The notes beneath the pieces are model-generated. The model saw nothing but the letters and a program-made list of their open reading frames with translations, did not search any database and was not told the origin of the DNA. The position numbers and the translations under genes were made by a program. DNA of 64,000 nt from Chimonanthus salicifolius (Eukaryota; Streptophyta; Magnoliopsida; Laurales; Calycanthaceae), in the NCBI GenBank assembly GCA_013350335.1, contig CM023541.1, positions 33,844,739 through 33,908,738 on the forward strand. Reading direction: 5' to 3'. Below are positions 39,601 through 50,412 of this stretch, one piece after another. Within the stretch, counting starts at the first letter, position 1. The number at the start of each line of letters is the position of its first letter.

Positions 39601-42600
39601 TTCATTTGTCTCATGTTGCCGGAGAATTGATGGACTTCCCCTTCTAGCTTTGACATTCACTCCATGTATATGGATTGCGTGACAGACATTCATTGCCCCA
39701 ATACCAATGTGGTAGATGATTCTACCAAGCAGAATGTGGAGCCAAATCGAGGTCGTTCTGGCCTCCTATTAGATGAATAATTCTTCCCTTGATTCCCTAA
39801 TTGAAAATGAATTACACATATATGGGACACCCACACTCCCCTACATTGCAAGCAAATTTCCTCTTATAATTAAATAACCATCGCCTACAATCAAGTAACA
39901 AGTTATCATTTTCAAACCAATCCTATCCTAACCACTAAAGAGCCCTATGAAATTGGAAACTGTAAAACATGGTTGCCTGTTGTTCGGCCAAGCTGAGCAC
40001 ATTTCATGGTAGGAATCCTGGTGTGACCTTATCGGGCTCCACATAGAGCACTCACCTTGAGATCCGCTCTTGAGGTGTACAGCTGAATACTACCCTTGTA
40101 TATATGTGCCCTCTGCTTTCCAGTATTTCAATGTCTACTTTTTTGTACTTGAGGTGTATGTGGATCATTCCTTAAATAGCTCTCTGATTGGGTCAGTAGT
40201 GGTGTTATTCCCTGTTTGGAGGTGGAGTCCTAAAAAAATTCTCTTAGTTCATATAAACAACCATTAATCTGACAAAGGGAATGACCTTCCAATCTTATGG
40301 GCTGTGCACCATCTACAGTTTTGTTTGTGCTGTGGGGTTTCAGAATGATGCACACTTATCATATGTGCCATTTTTACAAGAGCTGAATCAGTGCATATGC
40401 ATTATCATATTCTACCTGGTTGTCATGTTCCTCTTTTTTCTAAGACAACGAGTTTTAAAATTTTCCTTCACACCACTAAAAGGTTATTTTTCCTTTCCAA
40501 AGAAAGTGTTCCTGTTTAAGTAACTGAATTATATGTTGATTCATCTGTTTGTGAATTTGTATGCGACTACAGGCGGTACTAAATTTGCAAATTGCTTTAT
40601 CTGCAATCAACGTGGTCACTTGAGTAAGAACTGCCCAAAAAACAGACACGGAATCTATCCAAAGGTATTGATGGCCATCACTTTCTGATTTCAGTTGCTA
40701 GAAAGTTGTGTATACATATGTTCTTTACATGAATTTGTCTAGATGACCCCATTTCATGCTCTTACAGAGAAGCTTTCTCATGTATCACCATCGTCATCAT
40801 CATCGAGAGCCAAAATTCATTTATCTGGCGTTGGCTTTTCAAGTTCTATTTCTCCATTGGGCCTACAATAACCATAAAATCTTTACAAAGAATGGAAAAA
40901 TGAACTCAAAAGAATTTAGCATAAATGTGTAAAAATAAGCCTTTTGATGTGGATATGTAAATTTTTTTCTTCTAGGTATTACTGAGTTGTAATGCTCACA
41001 GAATAATGAGTGACATTTTGTTCTTATTGATGCAAAGCACTGATTTACTGGCCTTACAATGGGAAGGCATTTTACCAAATTCCCTGAGTAGAAGACCAAA
41101 GTAATCTATTATTTCACATTTTTTCTCTGTATCATTCTAATTTTATCGGTGTCTCTGAAGAGACGTATTTCACCTTTTTTCTAACTAGATCCTTGTTTTA
41201 TTTCATCTCTATTGTTCGTTCATTGGCCTAGGTTCTTTCAACTTGTTTTGGCATCACTTCCATTCAATGGGTCCCTATTACAGTAACTCTATATTGGCCC
41301 CACACAATAACATTTATTTGACAGTATAGTATCCATGTTTTGGTGTGGTGCACAAGGACCCATTAACTCCTGAAAAACTCTCTCATTGGCTGAATGTTTT
41401 TTTTTGTATAGGGAGGTTCATGTAAAATTTGTGGCGGTGTCACACATTTGGCTAAAAATTGTCCAGGTAAAGGTGACAAAACTCACGTTGCTGCTGGTGG
41501 ATTAGGGAACACAGATAAGTGTAAGCGTTATGACTCAATCTTGGTTTTATTTTAACTATTTGTATATTCATTAGAGTGTAAGTTTATATTTTGCTGTATT
41601 GGGTTTGAGTGTTTCGACATTGGTGTCCTCGGTCTCTCTCTATCTCTCTCTCTCTCTCTCTCCACACACACATGCATACAGAAAAAAGGAAGAACAGAAA
41701 GAAAAAGAGAGTTGATTGGGTATTTGAATGTGGGCTCATCTGGATCCCATGACAAGATGGGGTCACAGCTCTTGCATTTTTCTGTCTTTTAGTAGTTTAT
41801 ATTTTAGGTACTTAGACTGTAATTGGGTTGAGTCTGTCCTAAGACATGATGTGATATAAGTACTGGGTCCAAGGCCCCTGGACCTGATGGCCCTGAATAC
41901 TATTGTAATATGTATAGGAGATGGGTACTATTGTAGTAATATATTATTCTAGTATGTATAGATATATTATTTACTGTTCAGGTTATAATACATGGAGCTG
42001 GTGCAGACTAAATCCTAATGGACCGGGTTAAGTAATAGGGTCATGAGTGAACTTGTTCCCACAACTTGACCTGCCTTGATGTGATTAAATCTGTAAATGT
42101 TGGATCTAGGTATGGCAGTTGACCTGAATCTAAACCATTATAAAATGGATGCATATCGGCTGATACGCTAAATAAGTTACGATGTATTTAACAAAATTTT
42201 AAACATGGTAGGTCAGAAGTACCCCATGTACAATGTTCTTCTGTTGTATTGATGTAATATAGACACGATGAATATTGGAATCAGTTCCCATAAAATTCTC
42301 TAGAAAACCATCAGCAATAGAAGTATGAAGAACTCTCTTTTTTTTATTTGAGCCTTGAGGTGTTAAAGGGTAAGTCACAATATTTCCCTGTTGTCTATGA
42401 TAAAAAATCGAATTGCTGAAAGAGCAACTCATGAAGCTGGCTCGAAGTAGGATAATACAAATAATTAAAAAAAAAACCAGTTTGGCAACCAGCTAACTGA
42501 ATGTGAATTTTCTTTGTTGTATTTTGCTTTCAAGTGATGAATAATATTCTTGATGTGAATTCACAGCAAATGAATATGGAGAAAGTAGGCAAGGACATGT

Positions 42601-42778
42601 GGTCTTTGGCAGCGGGGATGACCTTGAGGACGATTTCTTGGCAGAAGAAACTACAACTGGTAACAAAGGTAACACATCTCATTCCAAGGCAGATTCAGTT
42701 TCTGGAGTTAAAGTAGAAAAGAACAATGTAAAACCCAAGAAAAAACAGGGGCCCAAAGTAGTGAATTTTGTTGGGTGA
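27617..42778 (+). CDS. Five-knuckle CCHC zinc-finger protein, ZCCHC9-like
   Basis: Exons 27617-27922, 34597-34735, 40573-40664, 41412-41520 and 42567-42778 all have GT-AG borders and consistent phases (0, 1, 0, 1). They join to 858 bases, i.e. 285 residues plus tga. The protein has a basic N-terminus with a likely nuclear signal (KKSKKRKR, about residues 35-42) and five CX2CX4HX4C knuckles at about C79-C92, C104-C117, C129-C142, C156-C169 and C183-C196. It ends in an acidic patch (GDDLEDDF) and a basic end ([10 protein letters not shown]). The spacing and the text [20 protein letters not shown] followed by GGSCKICGG match the ZCCHC9 family, whose members bind nucleic acid and are nuclear; the exact role in plants is unknown to me. 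Introns 1 (6.7 kb) and 2 (5.8 kb) are inflated by repeats and an antisense gypsy element. All exons are open, so the gene looks functional. Confidence 0.9.
27955..28690. repeat. Three diverged tandem repeats (about 210-260 bp) in intron 1
   Basis: Each copy has the same order of landmarks: attgtctttttnttt, cattcctt...attgtcttcactt, aatttgtat, cttttaaatgg, cagctgacact, then caacagtatagg...gaagtcacc. The cagctgacact mark falls at about 28099, 28362 and 28569. The array lies just after the exon 1 donor. Confidence 0.75.
28691..30709. other. Intron 1 of the zinc-knuckle gene, no other feature
   Basis: No ORF with a recognisable domain. A short C-rich block at 28730-28830 could be read as a cysteine-containing peptide but has no family match that I recognise and no good splice borders. 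The rest is T-rich intron sequence. Confidence 0.5.
30710..32115. repeat. Interspersed copies of an intronic repeat
   Basis: The block aaactattttgag ... tggaaatctgagttacc ... aaaagaatccagcttctggggg occurs at about 30710-30860, 30930-31070, 31074-31150 (partial) and, in changed order, 32020-32115. The copies are diverged and a solo LTR is inserted between the third and fourth. It looks like local segmental duplication in intron 1. Confidence 0.65.
31455..31686 (+). mobile_element. Solo LTR, 232 bp, in intron 1
   Basis: Starts tgtaatacccctacccc and ends ggactggttgttaca, with the 5-bp duplication tccaa on both sides (31450-31454 and 31687-31691). It carries gcccaaagcggacaatattg, the same block seen in the TRIM LTRs at 13911-17601, and a TATA-like gcttataagagg. 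No interior or second LTR is present. Confidence 0.85.
32116..34596. other. Rest of intron 1, no recognised feature
   Basis: AT-rich sequence with short unsupported ORFs. The block 32930-34060 has a somewhat different texture (gaaaaacaaaaaggg..., acccctcactgaggc) and may be an old insertion, but no ends or domains were found. The acceptor of exon 2 (ctctccag) closes the interval. Confidence 0.45.
34917..34937. repeat. Perfect 21-bp palindrome
   Basis: gggttctcac and gtgagaaccc are exact inverted copies around one central base. Directly downstream, the phrase cccttcatgtgggatc(t)acc is echoed about 60 bases later (cccttcatgtaggatcgacc). It lies in intron 2. No function is known. Confidence 0.7.
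35815..38700 (-). pseudogene. Gypsy pol remnant (protease, RT, RNase H, integrase)
   Basis: Readable pieces on the minus strand are a protease site ([11 protein letters not shown] near 38630), an RT segment before the palm ([10 protein letters not shown] near 38190), RT text equivalent to [10 protein letters not shown] near 37950, the RNase H end ([15 protein letters not shown] near 36940), an integrase core entry ([15 protein letters not shown] at about 36520-36565) and the integrase C-terminus ([10 protein letters not shown] to [13 protein letters not shown], 35870-36135). The frame changes and stops many times, so no functional polyprotein can be made. Confidence 0.85.
38800..39656 (-). 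pseudogene. Gypsy gag remnant with zinc knuckle
   Basis: The minus strand has an open stretch at 39342-39656 that looks like gag ([11 protein letters not shown]...). Near 38834-38876 it encodes [14 protein letters not shown], a nucleocapsid-type knuckle usual in plant gypsy gag. The region between is broken by stops. It belongs to the element at 35172-40034. Confidence 0.7.
41633..41673. repeat. CT/CA microsatellite in intron 4
   Basis: A run of ctctct interrupted once by atct is followed by a short cacaca run. It lies between exons 4 and 5 of the zinc-knuckle gene, away from the splice sites. Confidence 0.85.
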
Positions 42779-44879
42779 CTTGATTTCTAGCAGAAAAAAT
42801 TAATGAGATGTCTGAGCTTCATGGATTGATTTCTTAGCTATGGTTGCAGAACTTGAGTTATTTTAAGGTATTAAAAGCACAATGCTCTTTATTTCGAGTC
42901 CTACCCATAATGGTATTCATTTTTCTGTAGAAAAATGTGTTGAGTACTCCCTCTTTTCTACTTCATATTGCACTGAAGATGATGTATCAGAAAGTGTTGT
43001 TGAAGGTCAAATGGCACATCAGTACTGCAGTCTGCATTCCAAGGCTTTCCCATGTCAATTTGTATTGGTTTATCATGAGAGACATTTATCAAGCTATTTG
43101 TGATTTGTTATCATAATTGATTTTAGCAAATTTTTCTATGGATCCTATTGGACTTGAAGCCAGAATCTTATAGTTGCAACAATGAGTACTTATCAATTCG
43201 GCTACGAACTCTAACTCTTTCTTTAGACATGCATGGACTTGTTTGGCTGAGGTTTTGAGCTTCAAATTAATTGGGGAAAGTTGGGCTAATTGCGCGAAAA
43301 ATGTATGTTAGGTCCATATCCAGTGAAGCACATACCACATTTGAGATGTGGATTCTTCATCAGGACACCAATTGATGGGGAATGGGTGTGATCCTTTGAT
43401 AAAAGTTTTTTACGATTTCCAGTTTGGTAGGCATAGATGTGACCATATCTTTATTGGTTCATGCCGTTATTCAGTACGGATGGACTAAAAAAATGTTAGC
43501 CATTTGTTTCCAGTTGAATGGAGAGAGCTATTTTGAACTGTCAATCCAGGCTACAAGAATGGTTTAAATCATCAAATTTGTTCTAAGCACACATTATGTA
43601 AAGATTTGAACATGTTCGGTTGAGGTTGGACCCGAATTGGCATGGATCTGGGCTTAATGGGACCAATTTGTAAGGTATAGTACCAGCCCTATACTTGCAC
43701 CCAACCCAACCTAACCCAACCCAATGGTTGGCCATATTAAAAAATTATATTAGTAGATGAATTTGTTTCCCTTTGAATTGGAGTAATTCAGGCTAACTAT
43801 CCACTGAAGGGCAAGCAATTAATTGTTCTGCCATCTGCATTGGGTATCCCGTGGTTTTTTACACATAAATTCAAAAAAAAATTAATTATTCTGCCATCTG
43901 GCCGACGAACCTGTCCACCCCAATCAAAGGCAATCAGGCCCATTTAGACGAAATTGACAAGCTGACTCCGGACTTTTACTAGGATTGATTGGGGGAAGAG
44001 AGGGCCCCAAACACAATTTATTAGACTCACTCATATCAGAATTAAACCCCAATTGAAACAGTTTTGGGTCTAGACCTGTTTCGGAGACATTTTCGTCCCT
44101 ACAGGCCAATAAATCAAACCTGTTTGCTGCCCCAAGCGACGCAACTTGAAATGCCATGCCAGCTAATGAGTTACTGCCCATGTGGACCCCACTCGGATGC
44201 CAACATTGCAGAAAGCCATTCCAAAATGGAAGGCCCTACACCTTTAAAAAAAAAAAAAGACGTACTTTCAAAAAATATGGAAGGCCCTACAGTTTGGATT
44301 GGTGGGCCCGAATTTAGAAAAAGCCCAAAATGAAAATTTCCATTGGGCGTTACCTGCTGAAATTGTTATGGAAGGACCGACCTTAATGCTGTGTTTAAAC
44401 CAAAAGATACTAGGATTAGGGACCAAAAAATCCACTGCAAATTCAATGTGCAAACCGGTCTCAATGAGAGGATCACTTCAGTGCCACTGGGCTTGGATTT
44501 CAGCCTATCTTTCAGGAAAGAAAGTCGAGTTTAGTGGCTACTGTTGGGGCTAGCTCTGGTTGTGAGTCTACAACAGGTTGGAAGTATTGTTGTGACATTA
44601 AAATCAGCATTGGAAGGGAGATTTTCTGAAGCAGAAGTCGTGAAGAGCAGGCCCCAGATCTAAGTCATTCGGGCCTGATTTTCACTGGGCTATTTCTCAG
44701 GGAAGAAGGTCAAACCAAGGGCTGAAAATTGTCAACAGGCTTGGTCTAGAGCCCAGAAAACTCATACGTATTTTTTTTGTTTTTCAGTCTCTGGTTATTA
44801 AGAAATAAATCAGACCCAGTTCAGTTAGAATCTGTCCGTCAGGCCCAGCAGATCTGAATTGATTTTTTTTTTTTTTTTA
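42779..44879. other. 3' flank of the zinc-knuckle gene and intergenic sequence
   Basis: The first few hundred bases should hold the 3' UTR; no single poly(A) signal stands out. From about 43600 the text (acccaacccaacctaacccaa at 43700, ggcccgaatttag..) looks like old repeat sequence. No coding region is supported. Confidence 0.4.
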
Positions 44880-45405
44880 ATTTTATCGGATTGGCTTCTA
44901 TAAATTGAGTGTTTTGTCCAGACATTATGCACACGTGACTTTGAGTTAATTTTAAGCATAATTTGCTTGTTGACTCCCCAAGTTTGGTGAATCTCTTAAT
45001 TGGGTTTCTTTTAAATCTTAGTTTGAATGTTCGAATTAACCTTTAATTTTGTATGTTTGAATTGCTTGATAAAATTTTACTTTTACGTTCAAATTGATTC
45101 ATTAGAAGGTTCTTCGATTTTGAATCTGAATTCACGTCAGATTAAAATAACGTGTAGTTAATTTTGTAATTGCATTTAATTAATTGCATTCAAATTGAAT
45201 TCTTAGAACAACTAATTTCTTTGGTGAATTTGTCCCGTCGAAATTAGAATCATCTCTTCCTTTCAGAGTGAGAGTGAGGGTTAGATATCTGAGGTTTGAT
45301 TTCAAAATTCTTAATTCAGATATGAGGATTTTGAGTCTAAAACAATTATTTCACGTAGATGGTTTAAGTAGGTGTTAAATCTGACATTAGCCGTCATCAC
45401 CATCC
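44880..45405 (+). mobile_element. LTR-like remnant, second copy of the 17660-18895 family
   Basis: Contains ttctataaattgag followed by long T/A-rich text ending ttagccgtcatca, in the same order as 18396-18895. Ends are not defined. See the first copy. Confidence 0.35.
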
Positions 45406-46029
45406 AACAAAGAATGCTTCACGTGAGTGCTCAACTAAGCAAGTTAGGCGGGGTTCGTATATTTTCTTGAGGAAAGCAATTCAGTGAGAAAATTATGTTT
45501 GTGTTTGATTCATTTTATTCAATTGTACCTTGTTTTGACCTGTGAAAATATGAATATTTGTTGTTTGTATTAAAATTTTTTTTTTATTGAAAATAAACAA
45601 AATGTTGTCTCGATGAGCAAGAAAAACCCCTCTATTTTCGTCATTAAATTTTCTTATCCCTCACTTGAGAAATGAATTCTTTGGAAGAAGAGGGAATGAA
45701 TAGGGAATGAATAACCCTTGTTCCACAGAAAGAATAGAGAAGGATTTCATTTTCCATAGTCTTCATCTTTCATAAGTCGAAAATGCCAAAAAAAAAATTC
45801 GTCAATATTTGTCAGTCGCTATATTTTGAGTTTGGGCCTTTCTAATGTACACAAATTTGAATATCTAGTTATATATTGGCTGTTTATAGATATTATACAA
45901 AAATTGTAGCATTAGGGTCAATATTATTAGTATATATTAATAAATATTGGCTGAAATTTATCAAGTATGTTCACCAGCATATCAGTATTGGTTGAAAGCT
46001 AAGTCTCTATTTGCGAGGGGAATGGTTGT
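45406..46029. other. Intergenic, no gene recognised
   Basis: AT-rich with poly-T/A runs. Traces of the ttggctgaaatttatc type near 45940-46000 may be relics of the palindromic MITE family at 9552-9903, but this is weak. Confidence 0.35.
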
Positions 46030-46210
46030 TGATTTGGGCTATCCAATTTGCAGGTCTCAATTTGTGCAATCATTGGAGCATGTGCAAGTCTCTCTACCTA
46101 TACACGTAGAGTAATTCTACAAGAAGCGGCCCTTTGGAGTGAAGTGGGAATCAAACTCAGAATTCTCACTTTCTAAGGCAGGATCTTGACCATCACTTCA
46201 ACCTCTTTAT
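46030..46210 (-). mobile_element. SINE (family B) copy
   Basis: The minus strand has a tRNA-like head (ggttgaagtgatggtcaag as A box, gagtttgattccc as B box) followed by acttcactccaaaggg and a body with gtgtataggtagagag. The same order occurs on the minus strand at 61530-61645. Terminal duplications were not identified. Confidence 0.55.
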
Positions 46211-46834
46211 TTATGAAGATCAGTATTTTCTGCCGAAGCTGCAACTAGGGTTTTACCAAATCTATATCAGCATGACCCAACACAGAAAAAATAAAACTCT
46301 AAGTTGGCTTTAGCAAAGGGCTTGGTAGTTGGTACAATTTGGGCTGAAAAGTAGGGTTCCATTTAAGATTGGGTCACATCTATTTTAAAGGCCTGACTTG
46401 ACCTGAAGGCCTGAATTTAGTCTTAAGTCTGATCTATTATATTAATTAGGAATCTTATCTTTTAATTTAAATGATTTAAAATCTTAACCATCCAACTTTA
46501 AACTCAATTTAATCTTATATATGAATTCACTCAACATGTCACTAACCAACACATCTCTAAATAGCATTTGAAATTACGAGATTTTTTCATATTTAAAAAT
46601 GGTCCATTCGCAATATCTCAATAGTAGCATAGAAGACAGAGGAAGAAGTAAATTGTGGTAAAGGCCCGTTACGGGCCCCTAATTTAATTTCTGAACCTGA
46701 GCTTGATTTGAAAAATTAGGCCCAATTAAGTTTGGGCCCTCTTTCGATTTCACTCAAAGCCTGACCTCTCCCACCAGAATTGTACACCTATTTTCTAATC
46801 ACTCAATGACTTAAAACAAGAAATCTATGTCTAG

Positions 46835-46990
46835 TTTTTTTTTTTTTGATTAACGTGTGGGAAAACTCAAACACAGTCCTACTAAAACCCCCACGGATTA
46901 GTCCACTACCCCTAAGGCACACCAATATTAGGTCATGGAGGTTCGAACCAGTGAGTTCCACTTGGAATTATCTAACACATTTTCAAAATC
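46835..46990 (-). mobile_element. SINE (family A), copy 2
   Basis: On the minus strand: B box (ggttcgaacctcc), then catgacctaatattggtgtg, cttaggggtagtg, gggttttagtaggactgtgt and the tail gttaatcaaaaaaaa. This matches the copy at 1-139 throughout. The tRNA head upstream of the B box is diverged. Confidence 0.75.
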
Positions 46991-47279
46991 ATTTAGACTC
47001 ACTCGACTCCAAGAAAAGTATAAAAGGTTCAAATCCAGCAAATTGATATGAACATCATGTAATAAATGAACTCGGTAAGATATAAGGACAAAAGGGAGTA
47101 AGGCTGGGTTAACTTGAGATGTTCAGGCTTCTTATACTAATCCTCAATGTATGTGCAAGCGTCCCTACCCACATACAATACAATGAATTTAGTTGAATTA
47201 AATGAGAATTGGTTGAAATTATCGTTTAAGAAAACTTGCTGAGAATACTAAAAGAATATCATAGTTGTGATATAATAGT

Positions 47280-47700
47280 CCACAATGGAGTGAAATTATT
47301 CGATAAAGTGAAGATGGATGAGCACCTTCATCTTAAAGTGGAATTTCCCAACGGTGGAATTCAATTAGATCTAATTCTAGTAAGATGGTAGGAAGTTTGA
47401 GGAAGAAATTGCGACATGCAATGAAAGAATCATTAGAATTGATAGACTTGTAGCTTGGTAGACTTCATGATTGAATTGGAAGAATAGATAAATCAACTTA
47501 ATCGAAGAAAATTTATAACGTCTTCTCAATCTTCAATTGGTATTATTTTCAAAATTCAAGAGAGATCAATCATTTGAAGAGAAGATATCTTGCCAAGATG
47601 TTTAACTTTGAAGTAACTTGTTGCTGAAATTTCTTCAATACCTAAAAGTCGATCCAATATAGGAAGCTTTTGGACAATGATCTTTTATTCATCTTCATCA
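47280..47700 (+). repeat. Dispersed repeat D, copy 1 (second copy at 49085-49360)
   Basis: Shares with 49085-49360 the ordered text cacaatggagtgaaattattcg, agtgaagat, cttcatcttaaag, gatcaatcatttgaagagaag, tttgaagt..cttgtt.ctgaaattt and tttggacaatgat. The copies are diverged and have different gaps. Probably an old transposon of unknown type. Confidence 0.65.
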
Positions 47701-47911
47701 CTTGGTGATTAGAACATGTTTTTTGGTGAGGTATCTTTATGACTTTCATACGTAGCATCAGGACTGGCTCTGACTTAAGGTCAAATCAACGGCCGCTTAG
47801 GACCCTCCAATTTGACTAATGTTCTAGGGCCCCTACCATGCATTTTCCCTAAGGCCCAGGGCCCCTACTAGTGTGCTGAGCATGGACCCCTAAAATTTCA
47901 AAACCCGTCTT

Positions 47912-48007
47912 GCGTGACATGATGGGACGAAGAACAAGACGCACTCAAGCAAGAAATTCGCGTGACATGATGGGACGAAGAACAAGACGCACTCAAGCAA
48001 GAAATTC
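47912..48007. repeat. Perfect tandem duplication, 2 x 48 bp
   Basis: The unit gcgtgacatgatgggacgaa... to ...caagcaagaaattc occurs at 47912-47959 and again at 47960-48007 with no visible change, indicating a recent duplication. Confidence 0.9.
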
Positions 48008-48399
48008 AAGATCCTAATCTTCAAGAAGTGATTGATAGGTAGAATGCAGAAACCGAGACTCTATAGATACAATTTAATAATGCTTCGAAAACTTTGGAAG
48101 CTGCAAGAAATAGCTATCCATCTCTATATCTAGATCTCATTTAGATCTAATTCTAGTATTGTGGTTGGAAGTTTGTGAAAGAAATTGGCGACAAGTAGCC
48201 AAAGAATTATTACAAGACTTAGCTTCCTAGACTATATGATAGATTGGGAGAAAAAGTGGATTTATCTATACATGAGATTCTTAGGCCACATGATAGTTTG
48301 GGAGAAAAAAAGTAAATTTGTCTATACATGAGATTCATGTAGATTTGCCAATTCTGCAAGAAACACAACATTGCATTGGCTTCCAAGTAAAGCTAAATA

Positions 48400-48512
48400 T
48401 CCTATGGGTTATTTTCCATCGATAAATCTGGTATGTGTGTAGAGAAGTGTATATATGTCCTGAATAACTAGTTGAATAAGACGCTTGGACACCTTTAGTC
48501 AAAAAAAGAAAG
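48400..48512 (+). mobile_element. SINE (family B) 3' part
   Basis: Ends with gtgtgtagagaagtg ... aataactagttgaataagacg, cttggacacctttagtc and an A-rich tail. The segment at 60930-61025 has the same order (gtgtgtagatagggag ... gtttggataccttgatc, then poly-A). The tRNA-like head is missing here. Confidence 0.45.
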
Positions 48513-49084
48513 AAAGGCCAAATATTATTAGAGATGTCACAAAAAGTTGCTCAATGTGCAGTCATAGAATTATGCAATCTAGTAGATTCAAAGGCAATCG
48601 AGAATGGTTTAATCCTTCAACTCTATCTATATGTAAAGAGACAATTTACGTTAACAATAAATGAATCTTGGTTGTTCGTTTATTGAACGATTGTGATTTA
48701 CTTTCATGTTACCCAAAAAAGAAAAAGCAAAATTTGTCAAAAAAGGGCTAAAAAGTAGGAAAAGAGATTATAACATCGGATTTAGTGAGTCGGAAGGATC
48801 GAGTTCAAATTGATCTTTTTTACTATCTAAATTTAAAGAAAATTCATGCAAAAATTTACTAAAAATAGAAAATGGGATTTCATTTTTAAATTTAGTGCTT
48901 TTGAAGGATATGGTCGAGATTCTTTTATATTAGTATTTAAAAATAGAAAATTCTATATACAAATTTGTAAATAAAAAAATTATTCTCTATAAAATTTTGA
49001 CTAATGTTAATTGCACGAACCACATGTTTTCTACTAGTGTTTACAAAAGAACACTTAACCGAAAAAGTATTAAACTTGTGCACG

Positions 49085-49360
49085 GATTTTCTCCGGCCCT
49101 GGGAGAATAATGCAGTCCACAAAGGAGTAAAATTATTCGCTGAAGTGAAGATTTGTGAGCAATTTCATCTTAAAGCGAACAATTTATATATATTCAAAAT
49201 TCAACAAAATAATTACCCTTAGGAAGATCAATCATTTGAAGAGAAGACCATCTTAACAAGATTTACAGCTTTGAAGTGTCTTGTTTCTGAAATTTCCCCA
49301 ATATCTGATGCTGGTCCAATATGAAAACTTTTGGACAATGATTTTTTATTGGATTTCATC
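49085..49360 (+). repeat. Dispersed repeat D, copy 2
   Basis: Diverged copy of 47280-47700; see that entry. It lies about 500 bases upstream of the truncated LINE. Confidence 0.6.
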
Positions 49361-49884
49361 AAATACCCAGGAGATTTGATTGGAAATTGACCCAATTGAA
49401 AACGTAGAAGTGAGTTGTGACATATATAAAGTAAGATGAGCCTTGAAGAAACTATTTCATATTGTGTAGACTTCACTATGCTTCAACTAATTGAGAGACT
49501 TGTCTAAGCGTGTGTGGCGATTTACCCACCAAAGTCCAATGGGAGACGGGTTTAAAGCTTGATTATTGTGAATATAGTTGCACTAATTTGATGCAAGCAG
49601 ACTTGGCTGAGATAGGTCAACTTAACCTAGTTTAATACATTTTTTTATTTTTTATTTTCCTTCTACATTTTTTTAAGCAATGAATGGCTATATCTATGAG
49701 ATAGATAGCTATGCCTCATAAAGATATATATATTGTCAGCTAGGTTGAGGCTCAACATCTCACATTAATTGCTAAAAAAACCAATTCAATAGTGGTCAAC
49801 CTTTCATACATTGGATATTATCCAATAACAATCAACAAATTAAAGAAAGATGATCATTTACTTGGATCATCCATTTTATTGTCA

Positions 49885-50412
49885 TTCAATTGAGTTTGAT
49901 GGCTGGTCTACTAACAACTTGTCTTTCGTTAGAGGGTTAGAGCTCCTAAAGTCCACCATCAACAGCTTCCATATTTACTGGTCTAAGGCCTGCCTAGATG
50001 AAATTGATAAGATTATGCACGCCTTCCTTTGGAGCGGTGGCAGCTCGCAAAGAAAAATTCACATGGTGAACTGGTTTAAGGTTTGCAAGCCGAAAGCCAA
50101 TGGGGGATTGGGTTTGAGAAACCCACAATGGATAAATGAAGCATGTATTATGAAGCAAGTTTGGGTGATCGCTTCTGACAAAGAAAATCTTTGGATTAGA
50201 TGGATAAATTCTAAATATCTTCATGGTCGTAACTTCAGGAGATATGTCCATCTAGAATGGCGTCGAATGGGTGGAAATCCATTCTCAAAATCAGGGACAT
50301 AGCTAAACAGTGGGTTGTCCATGCTATCGGCAATGGTTCTAAGACAAAATTCTAGTTTGACCCGTGGATCAGTCCGTGTTTCGTTCTAGCTTGACCATTA
50401 CAGTGATAGGTT
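49885..50412 (+). pseudogene. LINE reverse transcriptase C-terminal fragment
   Basis: An open frame of about 140 codons matches the end of plant L1 RT and its linker: GWSTNNLSFVRGLELLKS, FLWSGG, GGLGLRNPQWINEACIMKQ, DKENLWIRWI. Just after, the frame shifts and KF.FDPW (usually KFWFDPW) is broken by a stop. The copia insertion follows at 50413. No catalytic YADD box is present because that part is truncated. Confidence 0.8.

Larger units (their letters stand above)
35172..40034 (-). mobile_element. Decayed Ty3/gypsy LTR retrotransposon, antisense in intron 2
   Basis: Direct repeats at 35172-35489 (3' LTR) and 39710-40034 (5' LTR) share tggtagat.attctaccaag..., ccaatcctatcct and gctgagc.catttgatggtaggaatcctggtg-like text. 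The duplication ggctc lies exactly outside both ends (35167-35171 and 40035-40039). Next to the 5' LTR, the minus strand reads ttggtattggggc, a changed initiator tRNA-Met primer site. The interior has gag, protease, reverse transcriptase, RNase H and integrase in that order, which defines Ty3/gypsy. Many stops and frameshifts remain, and the LTRs are clearly diverged, so the element is old. It lies antisense to the host gene. Confidence 0.93.

Noticed and set aside
49885..49900. Target duplication of the LINE
   Set aside because: Compared the sequence after the poly(A) (catttattaaataac) with that around 49850-49890; only weak similarity (cattttatt), not enough to claim.
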